Assembly: GCA_035235625.1 (NCBI GenBank)
Contig: CP141141.1
Span: 25,479,968 to 25,543,967, forward strand
Direction of reading: 5' to 3'
Origin: Saururus chinensis
Lineage: Eukaryota; Streptophyta; Magnoliopsida; Piperales; Saururaceae
DNA: 64,000 bases
Shown here: positions 24,701-37,042 of the stretch, piece by piece
How positions within the stretch are numbered: position 1 is the first letter of the stretch
Layout of the letters: each line of letters begins with the position of its first letter
Made by a program: the position numbers and the translations under genes
The notes under the pieces: generated by a model
Told to the model about the DNA's origin: nothing
Databases searched by the model: none
The model's input: the letters and a program-made list of their open reading frames with translations, nothing else

Positions 24701-25542
24701 AGGAGGACTTTTTACACTTTAATCGAAATAATGATTTGTGCACATTCTTAACAAACTTTGGTTTTAATCGATTAAATTGATATAACAAGACCAAAAGTGG
24801 TCCGATTGGTTTGTCATTTTGTACGTTTCATTCATTCTTACGTACATAGTAAATGAGACAGTATTTTTTGAAAATATCTAAATATACATTTATGACGAGA
24901 TTTGGTACTTTGTTCTAAAACTAGTTAAACGAATAAAATCACATAAGTTAAGGAAGAACTGTCAAATTGTGGTAACACTTTCTCTATTTAATTCATAATT
25001 ATGAACATAACAAATGATTGGGAAGACTTTTTATCTTTAAACGAAATAAAGATTTGTGTACATTCTTAATAAATTTTGGTTTTCATCGATTAAAATGATA
25101 TAACTTGACTAAAAGTGGTCCGATTAGTTCGTCATTTAGTAGACTTTGTAAATGAGTACGTATTTCTTTAAAACAACTAAATATACATTCGTGACGAGCT
25201 TGGGTGCTTTGTTCTAAAATTAGTTAAGCAAATATAGTCACATAAGTTAAAAAAAAACGGTAAAATTGTGTCATCGCTTTCTCGATTTGATTCGTAATTA
25301 TGAATGTAATAAATGAATGGGAGGTCTTTTTAAACAATAAACAATATAACGATATGTGCATATTCTTAACGAACTTTGGTTTTAATTTATTAAAAGGATA
25401 TAAGTTGACTAAAAGTGGTCCGATTAGTTTTTCGTTTAGTGTAATTAATTCTTTTTTACGAACATAGTAAATGAGTAAGTATTTCTTTAAAATAATTAAA
25501 TATAATTTCGTGACGAGCTTGGGTTCTTTGTTCTAAAACTAA
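21727..25542 (-). repeat. 319-bp satellite array, reverse orientation
   Basis: About 12 monomers in reverse orientation begin at TGATTTTCATCGATTAAAAG with no spacer after the forward array. Shortened units occur near 23,705 (GAGTGCATCACATTCTCC) and 25,137. No coding potential is seen. All satellite further right keeps this orientation. Confidence 0.92.
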
Positions 25543-25944
25543 TGAGAGCATGGGATTAGGCATGGAGGCCTCTAGACTTTATTATATTTTTTTTATTTAC
25601 TTTATTATGAGTATAGAACATCATGTATGGTGGTTCTTGTTTTAGACTCGTGTATGTCTTATATTTTTAGACTTGTGTGAGACTTTTGGTTTGAGCCACG
25701 TGTGTTGGCTTAGGATTCTAAGTATGTGGGTATAAGATTGTGGACTAGATTTGAGTTATAGTCCTCTTTTGTTCTACCTTTTTACTCTTGCTCAAAGGAC
25801 GTGTGGTGCGTAACTCCACTAGTTAAACCGCCCATTTGAGGGGCTAAGTCTACTACTATATGTTAATCTCTTTTAATTCTGTCACCCCCGCGCAATTGAC
25901 TGGCCCTTGGACTGGTTTTGGCTTGGGTCAGGTGGTGCCATGGT

Positions 25945-26110
25945 GCAACACCCAGCCCTAGTTTATGCTATACTTTAGTGGATTTTATTTATGAATTCTC
26001 AGCTGTAGTTTATGCTATACTCTTGCAAGTTTAATCATCGATTCCCAGCCCTAGTTTATGCTATACTCTAGTGGATTTTATTTATGAATTCTCAGCCTTA
26101 TTTTGATTTA
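25945..26110 (+). repeat. short direct repeats in the 25.5-27.7 kb insert
   Basis: CCTAGTTTATGCTATACT occurs near 25,957 and 26,048. A near copy, TGTAGTTTATGCTATACTC, lies near 26,005. The first two are each followed by AGTGGATTTTATTTATGAAT and TCTCAGC. The layout is two units of about 90 bp with a partial unit between them. Confidence 0.7.
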
Positions 26111-26400
26111 TGTCCTGGTGAATGTTGATGGTTGTATCAGCCTAACCTTTAGTCATCATTATGTTGAATGTTGGTGGTTGTGCCAATCTCACCTTGATGT
26201 ATTACCATGTTGAATGTTGATAGAGGTGTTAGCCTCACTATGAGTTATTATAATGCTGATTATTGTTAGTCATTTTAGCCTTGATTTGATTTGTTACCTT
26301 GCTGAATATTGTTAGCCATTCAGCCTTGATTTGATTTGTTATCATGCTGAATGTTGCTAGTTACTTTAGTCTGATTCGTTATATTAGTTTGTTGATTTGA
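26110..26400 (+). repeat. diverged GTTGAATGTTG..CAGCCT repeats
   Basis: A run of variants of ATGTTGAATGTTGNTGGTTG followed by a CCTNACCTT or CAGCCTTGATTTG word, spaced about 50-60 bp. They appear to be decayed tandem copies continuing the repeat to the left. No coding meaning is evident. Confidence 0.45.
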
Positions 26401-27671
26401 TTAGTTTGTTTTAGTCTCAATCAAATTCATGGTTGTGTGGATTTGATCAGTTCATCTGAGCATCAATTCCGATTCATAGTCTTGTTCATAGGCTTAAAAT
26501 CAGCATGTTATCTTACTGATTGTGTAAGTTTGTTGCTTGCATGATATGCTGTGATTAGTCTTTAGTACCTTTGCCTCATGTGGCTACATCATATCACATG
26601 TTGAGTCAAAGTTTAAGCTTAGCCACGGCGGTAATCTTTCAGACCTTTGTGGTCTCCACTCCTTTGGGACAATGGATCCCTGCAAATGCGCAAAGCAGGT
26701 TTTTGAGCATCATGGAAGGCTCATCTACCTCCGGCCAGTGTGTCCATGAGCATAGCTGGTACCTACATCTCTAGGCACACGGCTGATCCAAGTTGATTTC
26801 TATAGATGCTAGGATTTCTGTTAGCATACAATTACTCTTTTGAGCGGGAGTCGGTATTTTCAGGTAACAATTAGTGCATTATTTCCTGAATGGTGTCCAT
26901 TATTTTGTACATTGTGTTGGTCTTTATTGGTTAAAGATCAGCCCATGTTACTGAGCTATGCGATATTCACTGTATGTTGTAGTGAATGCAGATTTGTTAG
27001 TATTAATTATTGAACGAGGGTTGTGAGATAATTAATAACATTATTTGATATTTCTTGTTAATTAGACAAGTCGATCGATTAAAGGACTTGCATAAAATAT
27101 ATGTTGATTGAAAATACTTAAGCATTGCATATGTGATTCTATGCTTCTTAGTTCTTAGGATAGGGTAGTTTTTAGGCAGAACTACATCTGAATCCGATCT
27201 TGTTGGAAACATTGGAGATGTTGTCTGATGAGTACATAGGCAACTAACATCGGGTGATGTTGGCCTGATCCAAAAAATATTAATAAAATCTTTTGTCCTT
27301 ATGGAAGCTCTTCTCTTAAAGGCGTAGAGATTCTATTGTTGTTCTTATGGTTGTTTCGTTTGGTTGGTTGCAAATTCTCTAGGTGACGATAAGTGAGACC
27401 AAGATAGGCGAGCACAAGGTGAAGTTCTTCATTTCTACAACTCCGGTATGTAGGTATATCTTTAGCGTGAGAGTCAACTTGTTATTTATTTTCAAGCGGG
27501 TGACAGACTTGTACTTAGATGGATGAGCTATTTTTATTGAATTTTGAGATGTGTGATAATTTCATATGATTTAATATGCATATTTGTTAACACCAGTTAT
27601 CATGACCTGGATATTTAATTAATTGGTTTATTTTGTATTTAAGGAAAAAAAATTCCCATGACTACTGTTCT

Positions 27672-29611
27672 GTATTTTGTTTAAAAACTAGTTAAGAGAA
27701 TAAAATTGCATTATCTAAGGAATAACGGTTAAATTGTGGCATCGATTTCTCCATTTAATTCGTAATTACAAACATAATAAATGATTAGGAATCCTTTTCA
27801 ATCTTTAAACGATATAACGATTTGTGTACATTCTTAACAAACTTCGATTTCAATGAATTAAAAGGATATAACTAGACAAAAAGTGGTCCAATTACTTCAT
27901 CGTTTTGTGCATTTGATTTGTTCTTACGAACTTAGTAAATAAGTAAGTATTTTTTTAAAATAACTATATATACATTTGTGACGAGCTTGGGTGCTTTGTT
28001 CTAAAATATACTTAAGCGAATAAAATCACAAAAGTTAAGCAAGAAGAGTAAAATTTTGACGTCGCTTTCTAAATTTAATTCGTAATTACGAATGTAACAA
28101 ATGATTGGGAGGTCTATTTAAACTTTAAATAATATAACAATTTATGTACATTCTTAATTAACTTCAATTTTAATTGATTTAAAAGATATAACTAGACAAA
28201 AAGTGTTCCGATTAGTTCGTCATTTTTTGCATGTTATTCGTTCTTACGAACATCGTAAATGAGTAAGTATTTTTTCAAAACAACTAAATATGTATTCGTG
28301 ATGAGCTTTAGTTCTTTGTTTCAAAACTTGTTAAGCGAATAAAATCACATAAGTTAAGGAAAAACGGTCAAATTGTGACATACTTTCTCCATTTGATTCG
28401 TAATTATGAACGTAATAAATGATTGCAAGGAATTTTCAAGTTTTAAACGATATAATGATTTATGCACATTCATAAAGAACTTTAGTTTTAATCGATTAAA
28501 AGGATATCAACAAACCAAAAGTAGTAATATGGGTTTTTCATTTAGTACATTTGATTAATTTTTACGAAATTAGTAAATAAGAATGTGATATTTTAAAACA
28601 ACTAAATATACATTAATGACAAGCTTGGGTGCTTTATTCTAAAACTAGTTAAGAAATAAAATCACATAAGTTAAGGAAGAACTGTCAAATTGTGGCATCG
28701 CTTTCTACATTTGATTCATAATTACGAACGTAACAAATGATGGGGAGGTCTTTTAAAACTTCAAACGATATAATAATTTATCCACAATTAGAATGAACTT
28801 CAGTTTTAATCAATTAAAAAGATATAAGTAGACCAAAAGTTGTTCGATCAGTTCATCATTTTGTACGTTTGATTCAATTTTAGAAACATAGTAAATAAGT
28901 AAGTATTTCTTTAAAAGCACTAAATATACATTCATGACAAGCTTATGGTGCTTTGTTTTAAAACTAGTTAAGGGAATAAAATTAAATAAGTTAATGCAGA
29001 ACGGTCAAATTGTGGCATCACTTTCTCTATTTGATTCGTAATTATGAATGTAACAAATGATTGGTAGGTCTTTTGAAACTTTAAATGATATAATGATTTG
29101 TACACTTTCTTAACGAAATTTAGTTTTAATTGATTAAAATGATATAACTAGACCGAAGTGGTCCAATTGGTTCGTTCTTTAATTCGTTTGATTCATTCTT
29201 ACAAATTTAGTAAATCAGTACATATTTCTTTAAAACAACTAATATATATTCGTGGCGAGCTTGGGTGCTTTGTTGTAAAAGTAGTTAATTAAAAAAAATC
29301 ACATAAGTTAAGGAAGAACGATCAAATTGTTGCATTGCTTTCTCCGTTTGATTTATAATTACGAACGTAATAAATAATTGAGATAACTTTTTAAACTTTA
29401 AACGATATAAAGATTTGTGTACATTCTTAACGAACATCGGTTTAATCGATTAAAAGGATATAACTATATGAAAAGTGGTCTGAATGGTTGGTTGTTTAGT
29501 ATGTTTGATTCGTTTTTACTAACTTAGTGAATAAGTAAGTATTTCTTTAAAAATACTAAATATACATTCGTGATGAGCTTTAGTGCTTTTATCTTAGCCT
29601 AGTTAAGAAAA
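27672..29611 (-). repeat. 319-bp satellite array, reverse orientation
   Basis: About six monomers in reverse orientation between the 2.1-kb insert and the second MULE end. The GATTAAAAGGATATAAC word recurs at roughly 320-bp spacing. No other feature is seen. Confidence 0.92.
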
Positions 29612-29692
29612 GAGTTTTTTCCAAATTGTCTGGCTGAAGAATGGAAAATTCGATATTCCTTGGATGTTAACAAGACATGCCATAAAACCTGG
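29612..29692 (+). repeat. MULE 2 left terminal inverted repeat
   Basis: Shares GAGTTTTTTCCA.. and ..TGCCAT with the left end of MULE 1 (10,045-10,125) but is more diverged. GGAATAACTTATAAGG follows in the same way. No right partner is adjacent. Confidence 0.8.
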
Positions 29693-30189
29693 AATAACTT
29701 ATAAGGTAAATTTTGGACTAAAATACCCCTACCGGATATTGGGTTTTATATCGTGTAAAACCCTCGCGAAGTCGCAATCATTGGCATACGACTTCAAACG
29801 CTGGCGATTCCTCCAATTGAAAAGTCCTTTCCCATTGAAAACTCCATTCAGATAGGAAGGTCCTCTAATTGAGTAGCATTCATGTGGCGTGAGAGAAGAA
29901 TTTTCGATGTATCCAACCAGACATTGAAGATTAGGGTTTTTTTTTGTTCTTAACGAGTGTGCGAAGAACACTCCGGCATTAGTTCTGGAACAAGTGTTTT
30001 TTGCAAGTTGAGTTTGAAATTGCAGGCCCCAAAGCTAGTTTTTCTTTGTAGTGAGGTTCCATTTGCAACGATCCCGGTAAAGGATTGAACTTTGTGGAAA
30101 AGCAGCGGCTAAACAAGTGGTTAATCCGGCTTGGAGAACATCAACGGCGGTTTCGTGGTAAGGCCTTTTAGATATTTGTATGCACAATT

Positions 30190-30380
30190 TTTTGTGATTG
30201 CGTGTATGAGAGCACATGACACAGGCAGTCGAAACAAACTATCATTAGGTCAGAAATACGATGAGTCATATGTCATGTGTTTGATAAAATGCTAGAACCC
30301 TGATGTTCAACAATTATGATATCGTGTATGAGAGTTCCTCTTCGCGTATGTTCGAGCACACGATCGATATACTTATCGTA
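30190..30380. repeat. dyad cluster in PMD leader (MULE 2)
   Basis: The stretch corresponds to 10,580-10,800 of MULE 1 and keeps decayed versions of the ATCGTGT/ACACGAT words: ATATCGTGTATGAGAG near 30,320 and GAGCACACGATCGATAT near 30,354. These suggest the words were present in the common ancestor of the copies. Confidence 0.5.
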
Positions 30381-30495
30381 TAAATAGAAGTTAGTTAGAT
30401 AATACGAATCAATGCGACTATGATGGTCATGACCTATTTTTGATTTACATATATTTATCCAATTTTGCAGACGTAAAGTTAGAGTATTACATCAA

Positions 30496-30885
30496 ATGGT
30501 GGAGTTAGTGAAAGCAACAAAAGGGAAGAAGAAGATAATCTATGAGCAAAGGCCAGGTTTGGGAACTAATAGTTTCCCCGCTGGACTGCATGTATCAAAA
30601 GACCTTGTGGATTCACGTTTGGGATGCAATGTCATATTGGTGGAGACTGGGTTCTACCCAGTATATGATTGCGAGCCCATCATCATCACCAGACCGTTGT
30701 TGGATGTTCTCATTGGTGAGTTTTGGGACGACTCACAGGAGGTCTTCAACATAAAGGGCAAAAGACTACCCCTTAATGTGGATGAAGTGGCTATGATCAC
30801 AGGTTTGAGGGGAAAAGGGAACCCGTGTAAATTTGAAAGTAGCTAGGGGAAGGCTGCCCAAGCAAGGGACAATTTTAGAAGAAGT
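30496..30885 (+). pseudogene. PMD gene fragment of MULE 2
   Basis: ATG at 30,496 opens a 116-codon frame, MVELVKATKGKKKIIYEQR.., with GLGTNSFPAGLHVSKDLVD, YDCEPIIITRPLLDVLIG and EVAMITGLRGKGNPCK. It keeps the start of the PMD protein without the LTR and without the frameshift seen in MULE 1. A TAG stop follows CKFESS, and the sequence then runs about 40 bp further (GGGGAAGGCTGCCCAAGC) before the truncation. Only the N-terminal part of the PMD domain is present, so it cannot be functional. Confidence 0.72.
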
Positions 30886-31240
30886 GTGACACATGTCGCG
30901 TGCATATGCGCACGCACATCGTCAGCTCACGGGGTTTCTCTTATAAATTGAAAACTTGATTCATTTTTCCGGAGAAGTTTCTGGAGTCATTCTAAGTCCA
31001 TTTCCTTCCGTTCAAAAAGCGTTCTTAGCTAAATCGAGGGTGTTCTACACAATGGAAGCATCCTTTCTTCCAGTTAGCGACCCTATATAGGGGAAATGTC
31101 CCAGGGAAAGGGGAGGTTTTGTCCACTGTCTATGGGTGCGGAAAGGGTAAAGTGTCTCCGGGTAAGGGGAGGTTCTGTTTGCCGCCTATGGGTGCATGAA
31201 GGGTAAAGTTTCTTTGGGAAAGGGGAGATTTTGTCCGTCG
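30886..31240 (-). mobile_element. fragment of the 7.1-9.3 kb LTR family, inverted
   Basis: Its reverse complement matches 8,264-8,690 of the solo-LTR-like element: the pair TTCTGGAGTCATTCTAAGTCC and CCGTTCAAAAAGCGTTCTT corresponds to GGACTCAAAAC and AAGAACGG near 8,610-8,630, and the TATA-like region is shared. It keeps about 2.5 imperfect ~62-bp repeats (CTATGGGTGCGGAAAGGG, GGGGAGGTTTTGTCC). It joins the cut end of MULE 2 on the left and satellite on the right, so this site has been rearranged. Confidence 0.7.
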
Positions 31241-33829
31241 CATTGTTCAAAAACAAGTTAAGTGAATAAAATCACATAAGTTAAGAAATAATAGTCAAAT
31301 TGTGGCATTGCTTTCTCTATTTAATTCATAATTACAAATTTAAGAAATGAATGGGAGGTCTTTATAAACTTTAAATGATATAACGATTTGTGTACATTTT
31401 AACAAACTTTGGTTTAATCGATTAAAAGGAAATAACTAAACAACAAGTGGTCTGATTGGTTCATCATTTATTGGGTTTAATTCGTTCATACGAACTTATT
31501 CAATGACTACTTATTTTTTTAAAAGAACTAAAAATATAAATTTGTGACTAGCTTGGGTGCTTTGTTATAAAACTAGTTAAGCGAACAAAATCACATAAGT
31601 TAAGGAAGAACTCTCAAATTGTGGCATCGTTTTCTCACTTTGATTTGTAATTATGAACATAACATATGACTGGGAGGACTTTTTAAACTTTGAATGATAT
31701 GAAGCTTTGTGTACATTCTTAACAAACTTTGATTTTAATCAATTAAAAGGATATAACTAGACAAAAAGTGGTCCGAGTGGTTCCTCATTTAGTGCGTTTG
31801 ATTTGTTCTTACAAACTTAGTAAAGAATTACGTATATCTTCAAAACAACTAAATATACATTTAGGACGAGATTGGGTGCTTTGTTTTAAAACTAGTTAAA
31901 CAAATAAAATCACATAAGTTAGGGAAGAAAAGTTAAATTGTGGCATTGCTCTTTCTATTTGATTTGCAATTACGAATGTAACAAATGATTTAGATAGTCT
32001 TTTTAAACTTTAAACGATATAACGATTTTTTCACATTCTAAACGAACTTTTATTTTAATCGATTAAAAATATATAACTAAACGAAAAGTGGTCTAATTAG
32101 TTCGTCATTTAGTGGGTTTCATTCATTCTTACGAACCTAGTAAATAAGTATGTATTTTTTTAAAACAAGTAAATATTTATTCGTGATGAGCTTTGTTGTT
32201 TTTTTCTAAAACTAGTTAAGCGAATAAAATAACATAAGTTAAGGAAGAATGGTCAAATTGTGGCATTGCTTTCTCAATTTGATTCGTAATTATGAATATC
32301 ACAAATGATTGGGAGGTCTTTCACAATTTTTAATGATATAACGATTTGCGCATATTTTTAACGAACTTTAGTTTTAATCGATTAAAAGGAAATAAGTAGA
32401 ACAAAATTGGTCTAATTGGTTTGTCGTTTTGTGTATTTCTTTAAAATAACTAAATACATATTAATCGATTAAAATGAAATAACTAGATAAAAAGTGGTTT
32501 GATTGGTTAATCATTTATTCTGTTTAATTTGTTCTTACAAATTTATTAAATGAGTACATATTTTTTTAAAAGGACTAAATATAAATTTGTGACTAGCTTG
32601 GTTGCTTTATTCTAAAACTTATTAAGCAATTAAAATCACAGAAGTTAAGGAAGAACGGTCAAATTGGGGCTTCGCTTTCTCAAATTGATTCATAATTACG
32701 ATCATAACGAATGATTAAGAGGTCTTTTCAAAACTTTAAATGATATAACAATTTGTGTACATTCTTTACGAACTTTAGTTTTTATCGATTAAAAGTGGGT
32801 CTGATTGCTTCGTCATTTAGTACATTTGATTCATTCTTACCAACATAGTAAATGATTACATATTTCCTTAAAACAACTAAATATACATTCATGACGAGCT
32901 TCGGTGCTTTGTTATAAAACTAGTTTAGCGAATAAAATCACATAAGTTAAGTAAGAATGGTAAAATTTTGGCATCGCTTCCTCTATTTAATTTATAATTA
33001 CAAATAAAATAAATGATTGGAGGCCTTTTAAAACTTTAAATAATATAACGATTTGTGCATATTCTTAAGGAACTTTGGTTTTAATCGATTAAAATTATAT
33101 AATTAAACCAAAAGTGGTCTGATTTGTTTATCAATTAGTAATTTTGATTCATTCTTACAAACTTAGTAAAGAAGTACACATTACATTCGTGACGTGGTTT
33201 GGTGCTTTGTTCAAAAACTATTTAAGCGAATAAAATTACATAAGTTAGGGAAGAACAGTTAAATTACGACATCGCTTTCTCATTTGGTTAGTAATTATGA
33301 ATATAGCAAATGATTGAGAGGTCTTTTTAAACTTTGAACACATTCTTAACAAACTTTGATTTTCATCGATTAAAATGATAGAAATAAACTAAAAGTGGTT
33401 GGATTAGTTTGTCGTTTAGTATGTTTTATTTATTTTTACGAACTTAGTAAAACAGTATATATTTCCTTAAAACTACTAAATATACATTTGTGACGAACTT
33501 AGGTGCTTTGTTTTAAAACTAGTTAAATGAATAAAATCACATAAGTAAAAGAAGAACAGTCAAATTGTGGCATCACTTTCTTTAATTGATTTGTAATTAA
33601 GAATGAAATAAATGATTTGGAGGCCTTTTAAAACTTTGATTAATATAATGATTTGTGCACATTCTTAAAGAAGTTTTGTTTTAATCGATTAAAAGGATAT
33701 AAGTAGACTAAAAGTAGTCCGACTGGTTCGCCAATTACTTTTGATTCATTCTTACAAACTTAATAAAGATGTACGTATTTCTTTAAAATAACAAAATATA
33801 CATTCGTGACTAGCTTTGGTACTTTATTC
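31241..33829 (-). repeat. 319-bp satellite array, reverse orientation
   Basis: About eight monomers. One unit near 32,430-32,462 is strongly shortened (GTGTATTTCTTTAAAATAAC followed within 20 bp by TTAATCGATTAAAATG), and another near 33,178 lacks about 40 bp. No genes are seen. Confidence 0.92.
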
Positions 33830-34256
33830 AAGTATCAAAATGGAAAGGAATGCCACTGGGGCATCACCTTAACCTCCGGGGAGTGACTAGATGCCATGGA
33901 CTTTTTTAAAGGCAAGGCACACTAATGCTCATAGGGGCACAAGATCTAAACTGGTCCATTCCAATCCTCGCCCGTCAAACTTCCATCATCTGTTTTCCGT
34001 CATACGCTTACACATCCACATTCAACTCCATACCAATTACTTTTTCACCTCTTACCGTCCATCACTCATACTTCTGCCCACACACACATACACATCCATC
34101 GCACAGGCATATAGCCATCATATATACTTACATCCACCACACATACATATAACATACACATACTTTCTTACATATCTTACTAACATACTCGCTTTCCATC
34201 ACTAGCACAAACATAATCCACATACGTAGCTTACCAACATGCTCTCTAGCCATCAC
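33830..34256. other. unidentified 0.43-kb insert in satellite
   Basis: This segment starts near AGTATCAAAATGGAAAGG and ends before CTAAAACTAGTTAAGCG. The left part has GGGGCATCACC and GGGGAGTGACTAGATGCC; the right part is a CA/TA-rich, nearly C/T/A-only stretch with ACACACATACACATCC. The 104-codon frame starting at 33,891 reflects this base bias (H, Y, T and S rich) and resembles no family I know. It may be a scrap of a retroelement. Satellite resumes almost exactly where it stopped. Confidence 0.45.
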
Positions 34257-35327
34257 CTAAAACTAGTTAAGCGAATAAAATTATATAAGTTAGGGAAGAA
34301 CGGTCAACTTATGGAATCGCTTTGTCCATTTGATTAGTAATTAGGAAATGTAACAAATTATTGGGATGTATTTTTAAACTTTAAACAATATAAAGATTTG
34401 TCCACATTCTTAACAAACTTTGATTTTAATCGATTAAAATGATAGAACTAGATCAAAAGTAGTCTAATTACTTCATTTTTAGTGCATTTTATTTGTTCTT
34501 ACGAACTTAGTAAATTAGTATGTATTTCTTTAAAACAACTAAACAAACTTTGATTTTAATCGATTAAAATGATAGAACTAGATCAAAAGTAGTCTGATTA
34601 CTTCATTTTTAGTGCATTTTATTTGTTCTTACGAACTTAGTAAATTAGTATGTATTTCTTTGAAATAACTAAATATATATTTGTGACTAGCTTAAGTGCT
34701 TTATTCTAAAACTAATTAAGCAAATAAAATCACATAAGTTAAAAAAGAACTGTCAAATTGTGACATCTCTTTCTCCATTTGATTCGTAATTACGAACATA
34801 AAAAATGAGTACGAGGTCATTTTAAACTTTAAATGAGATATCGATTTCTAGACATTCTTAACGAACTTTGGTTTTAATCAATTAAAACGATATAACTAGA
34901 CCAAAAGTGGTCCGATTAGTTCATCATTTAGTGCATTTAATTTGTTCTTATAAACTTAGTAAGTGAGTACTTATTTCTTTAACATAACTAAATATTCATT
35001 TGTGACGAGCTTGGATACTTTGTTGTAAAATTAGTTAAGCAAATAAGATCACATAAGTTAAGGAAGAACGATCAAATTCTATCATCGCTTTCTCCATTTG
35101 AATCATAATTACGAATGTACGAAATGCTTAGGAGGCCATTTTTAACTTTAAAAGATATGACGATTTGTTTACATACTTAACACACTTCAGTTATATTCAA
35201 TTAAAATGATATAAATAAACCAAAAGTGGTCAGATTGGTTTGTGGTTTAGTATGTTTTATTCATTTTTACGAACTTAGTAAATTGTGGCATTACTTTGTT
35301 AATTTGATACGTAAATATGAATATAAC
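34257..35327 (-). repeat. 319-bp satellite array, reverse orientation
   Basis: About three monomers, with an extra local duplication at 34,412-34,671. Near 35,283 a jump (CTTAGTAAATTGTGGCATTAC) removes part of a unit. The array ends at ATGAATATAAC against the ALY-derived island. Confidence 0.9.
34412..34671 (-). repeat. recent 130-bp tandem duplication within the satellite
   Basis: The block starting AACAAACTTTGATTTTAATC at 34,412 is repeated from 34,542. The two copies are almost identical (for example TCTAATTAC against TCTGATTAC), whereas neighbouring monomers differ by far more. The length, 130 bp, is not the satellite period or its half. Confidence 0.85.
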
Positions 35328-35685
35328 ATTTCTGGACCTTTAGTTTAGTCGCAAGTAAGTGTTTTGAGTATGTTTTATCTTTCGGATTGGATGGTCATAT
35401 TTTTTGTTCTTTCTGATTTGGTTGTATTTGTTCGGTAATCTGATAGTCACCATTGTCATATTTGTACATTTCCTCACATTAAATGACAAAATACTAATAT
35501 ATGAACTCTGGCTTTGTTGTATTTTCCCTTGTTGCATTAGCATTAAAGGAATCCATCTTTTAAATGTAATAATCCATTGAATTAATCAATTAAAATCTCA
35601 CGTATAAGATGTAATTAGTAATGTTTTTGTTCTCAGTTAATTATGTTTTAAAAACTTTTGCTTATTTTTTTTCCTATTCTTACAG

Positions 35686-36960
35686 GAGTAGTGATGGATG
35701 ATATAGGAATGCTAATGATTCAGTTAGCAAGAGAAAAATCATACATTAAGTATGGCTTATAATTTAATTTTTGACTTCGAAGGGAAAGGATTTAATGAGA
35801 AGCTGATTTAACCATGATAACATTCTAGATGTAAATTTTGTTCTGTTGTTCTTTTTAACTATATAGGAGCTCCCATTCTGTTTTTATATAGTAGCTTCTG
35901 CAAGATTTCATCTTTTAAATGTGTATATTCTTACTTATCTTTGTATTAGTTCACTTGTTTTTTAAAGCTAGTCGTACTTGGACTTTTTTGCAGATGAAAG
36001 TACTGCTTTGGATGCATTGCAAGCTTTGGCTGATGTATCTGTAAATATTTTAGCACCAACTTCCACTGCTGAATTTGGTGAGTACATTGTTTGTACTCTG
36101 TGGTTTGGTTATAATTGGGTGAAATGAAAAAGGATAAAGAGAGTAGACATTTTTTTTTTTTATTTGTCAACATCCAACTGATTGTATCTTTTCATAGGAG
36201 AATATAGTTTCCTGCTGCTTTCTTCTTTCCCAATATTGATGTCTCTATTTTTTCAGTTTCTATAACTGAAAGCTCTAGCTTTTTTTCTTTCTCAGAATCA
36301 ACTGTGCAGGTCAAGGAAGAGCGGGAATATATGGATATTGATGAGAAACCCTATGCTCCGGAAGTTCTTTCTACCCATTTTAAAAGAGACAAGTTAAAGA
36401 ATGTTGGAAAGAAAGATAAACTCCATGAAAGTAGGGAGAGCATTGCTCCTACAAATGAAAAAGCAAAAGAATCGGTTCTTGATGGTAATTCTGTTTCAGA
36501 ACCAAAGCAGCAGGGTGCGTTGTCTACCAATAAGTCCTGGAAACAGAAAAGGAAGTTTTTAGGTGCAAAAGTAAGATCTGTTGATGATATCTTTGTGACA
36601 ATTATTTTGTTAATAATGCCTATGTTTTCGGACATGCTTACTTTATTACAATTTATTATTTATTATTTTTACTTGTTGTAGATTCCTAAAACGAAGATTG
36701 ATAGTGAGCCTCTGAAGTTAGAAGTACGTGGAAGACAAAACATTTTCTTTAAGACCAATTACAGATTATTTGTGCTCAGTTACTTTTGTTCTTTGGGCTC
36801 TTTTAATTTGGAAGATATGCCTAATATTCGATTACACGAATTTGACATGTTGAGACTTTTATAAAAAGGTAAGCTTAAACAATTGTATGTTTCTATATTT
36901 AGTATAATCGGAACTATTTGGACCAAATGCCATTACTAAATATGTTGTGCTAATTAATGA

Positions 36961-37042
<82 letters not shown>

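Larger units (their letters stand above)
25543..27671. mobile_element. unidentified 2.1-kb insertion, probably retroelement-derived
   Basis: Non-satellite sequence with higher GC and no convincing open frame (the longest, 26,571-26,774, is 67 codons and shows no family likeness). The satellite just left ends TTCTTTGTTCTAAAACTA, and a similar TGTATTTTGTTTAAAAACTA reopens it on the right, so up to 18 bases may be duplicated. Features such as GTGACGATAAGTGAGACC (about 27,383) and GAGCGGGAGTCGG (about 26,843) recall non-coding parts of plant LTR elements, but I see no TG..CA ends, primer site or polypurine tract. It could be an LTR fragment or another element type. Confidence 0.4.
29612..30885 (+). 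mobile_element. MULE 2, left end only (truncated)
   Basis: It starts GAGTTTTTTCCAAATTGTC, which matches the left inverted repeat of MULE 1, and continues through the same leader (TCGCAATCATTGGCATACGA) into the PMD start. It is cut off just after the PMD motif EVAMITGLRGKGNPCK, near 30,885, where a reversed LTR fragment begins. The right end is missing and no target duplication can be matched. It is useful as the uninterrupted version of the site where MULE 1 received its solo LTR. Confidence 0.85.

Noticed and set aside
30496..30846. PMD frame of MULE 2 as an intact host gene
   Set aside because: It lies inside a truncated MULE, stops early and covers only the start of the domain.
33891..34205. 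104-codon plus-strand frame
   Set aside because: It is H/Y/T/S rich, mirrors a C/A/T-biased sequence, and has no motif or homologue I can name.
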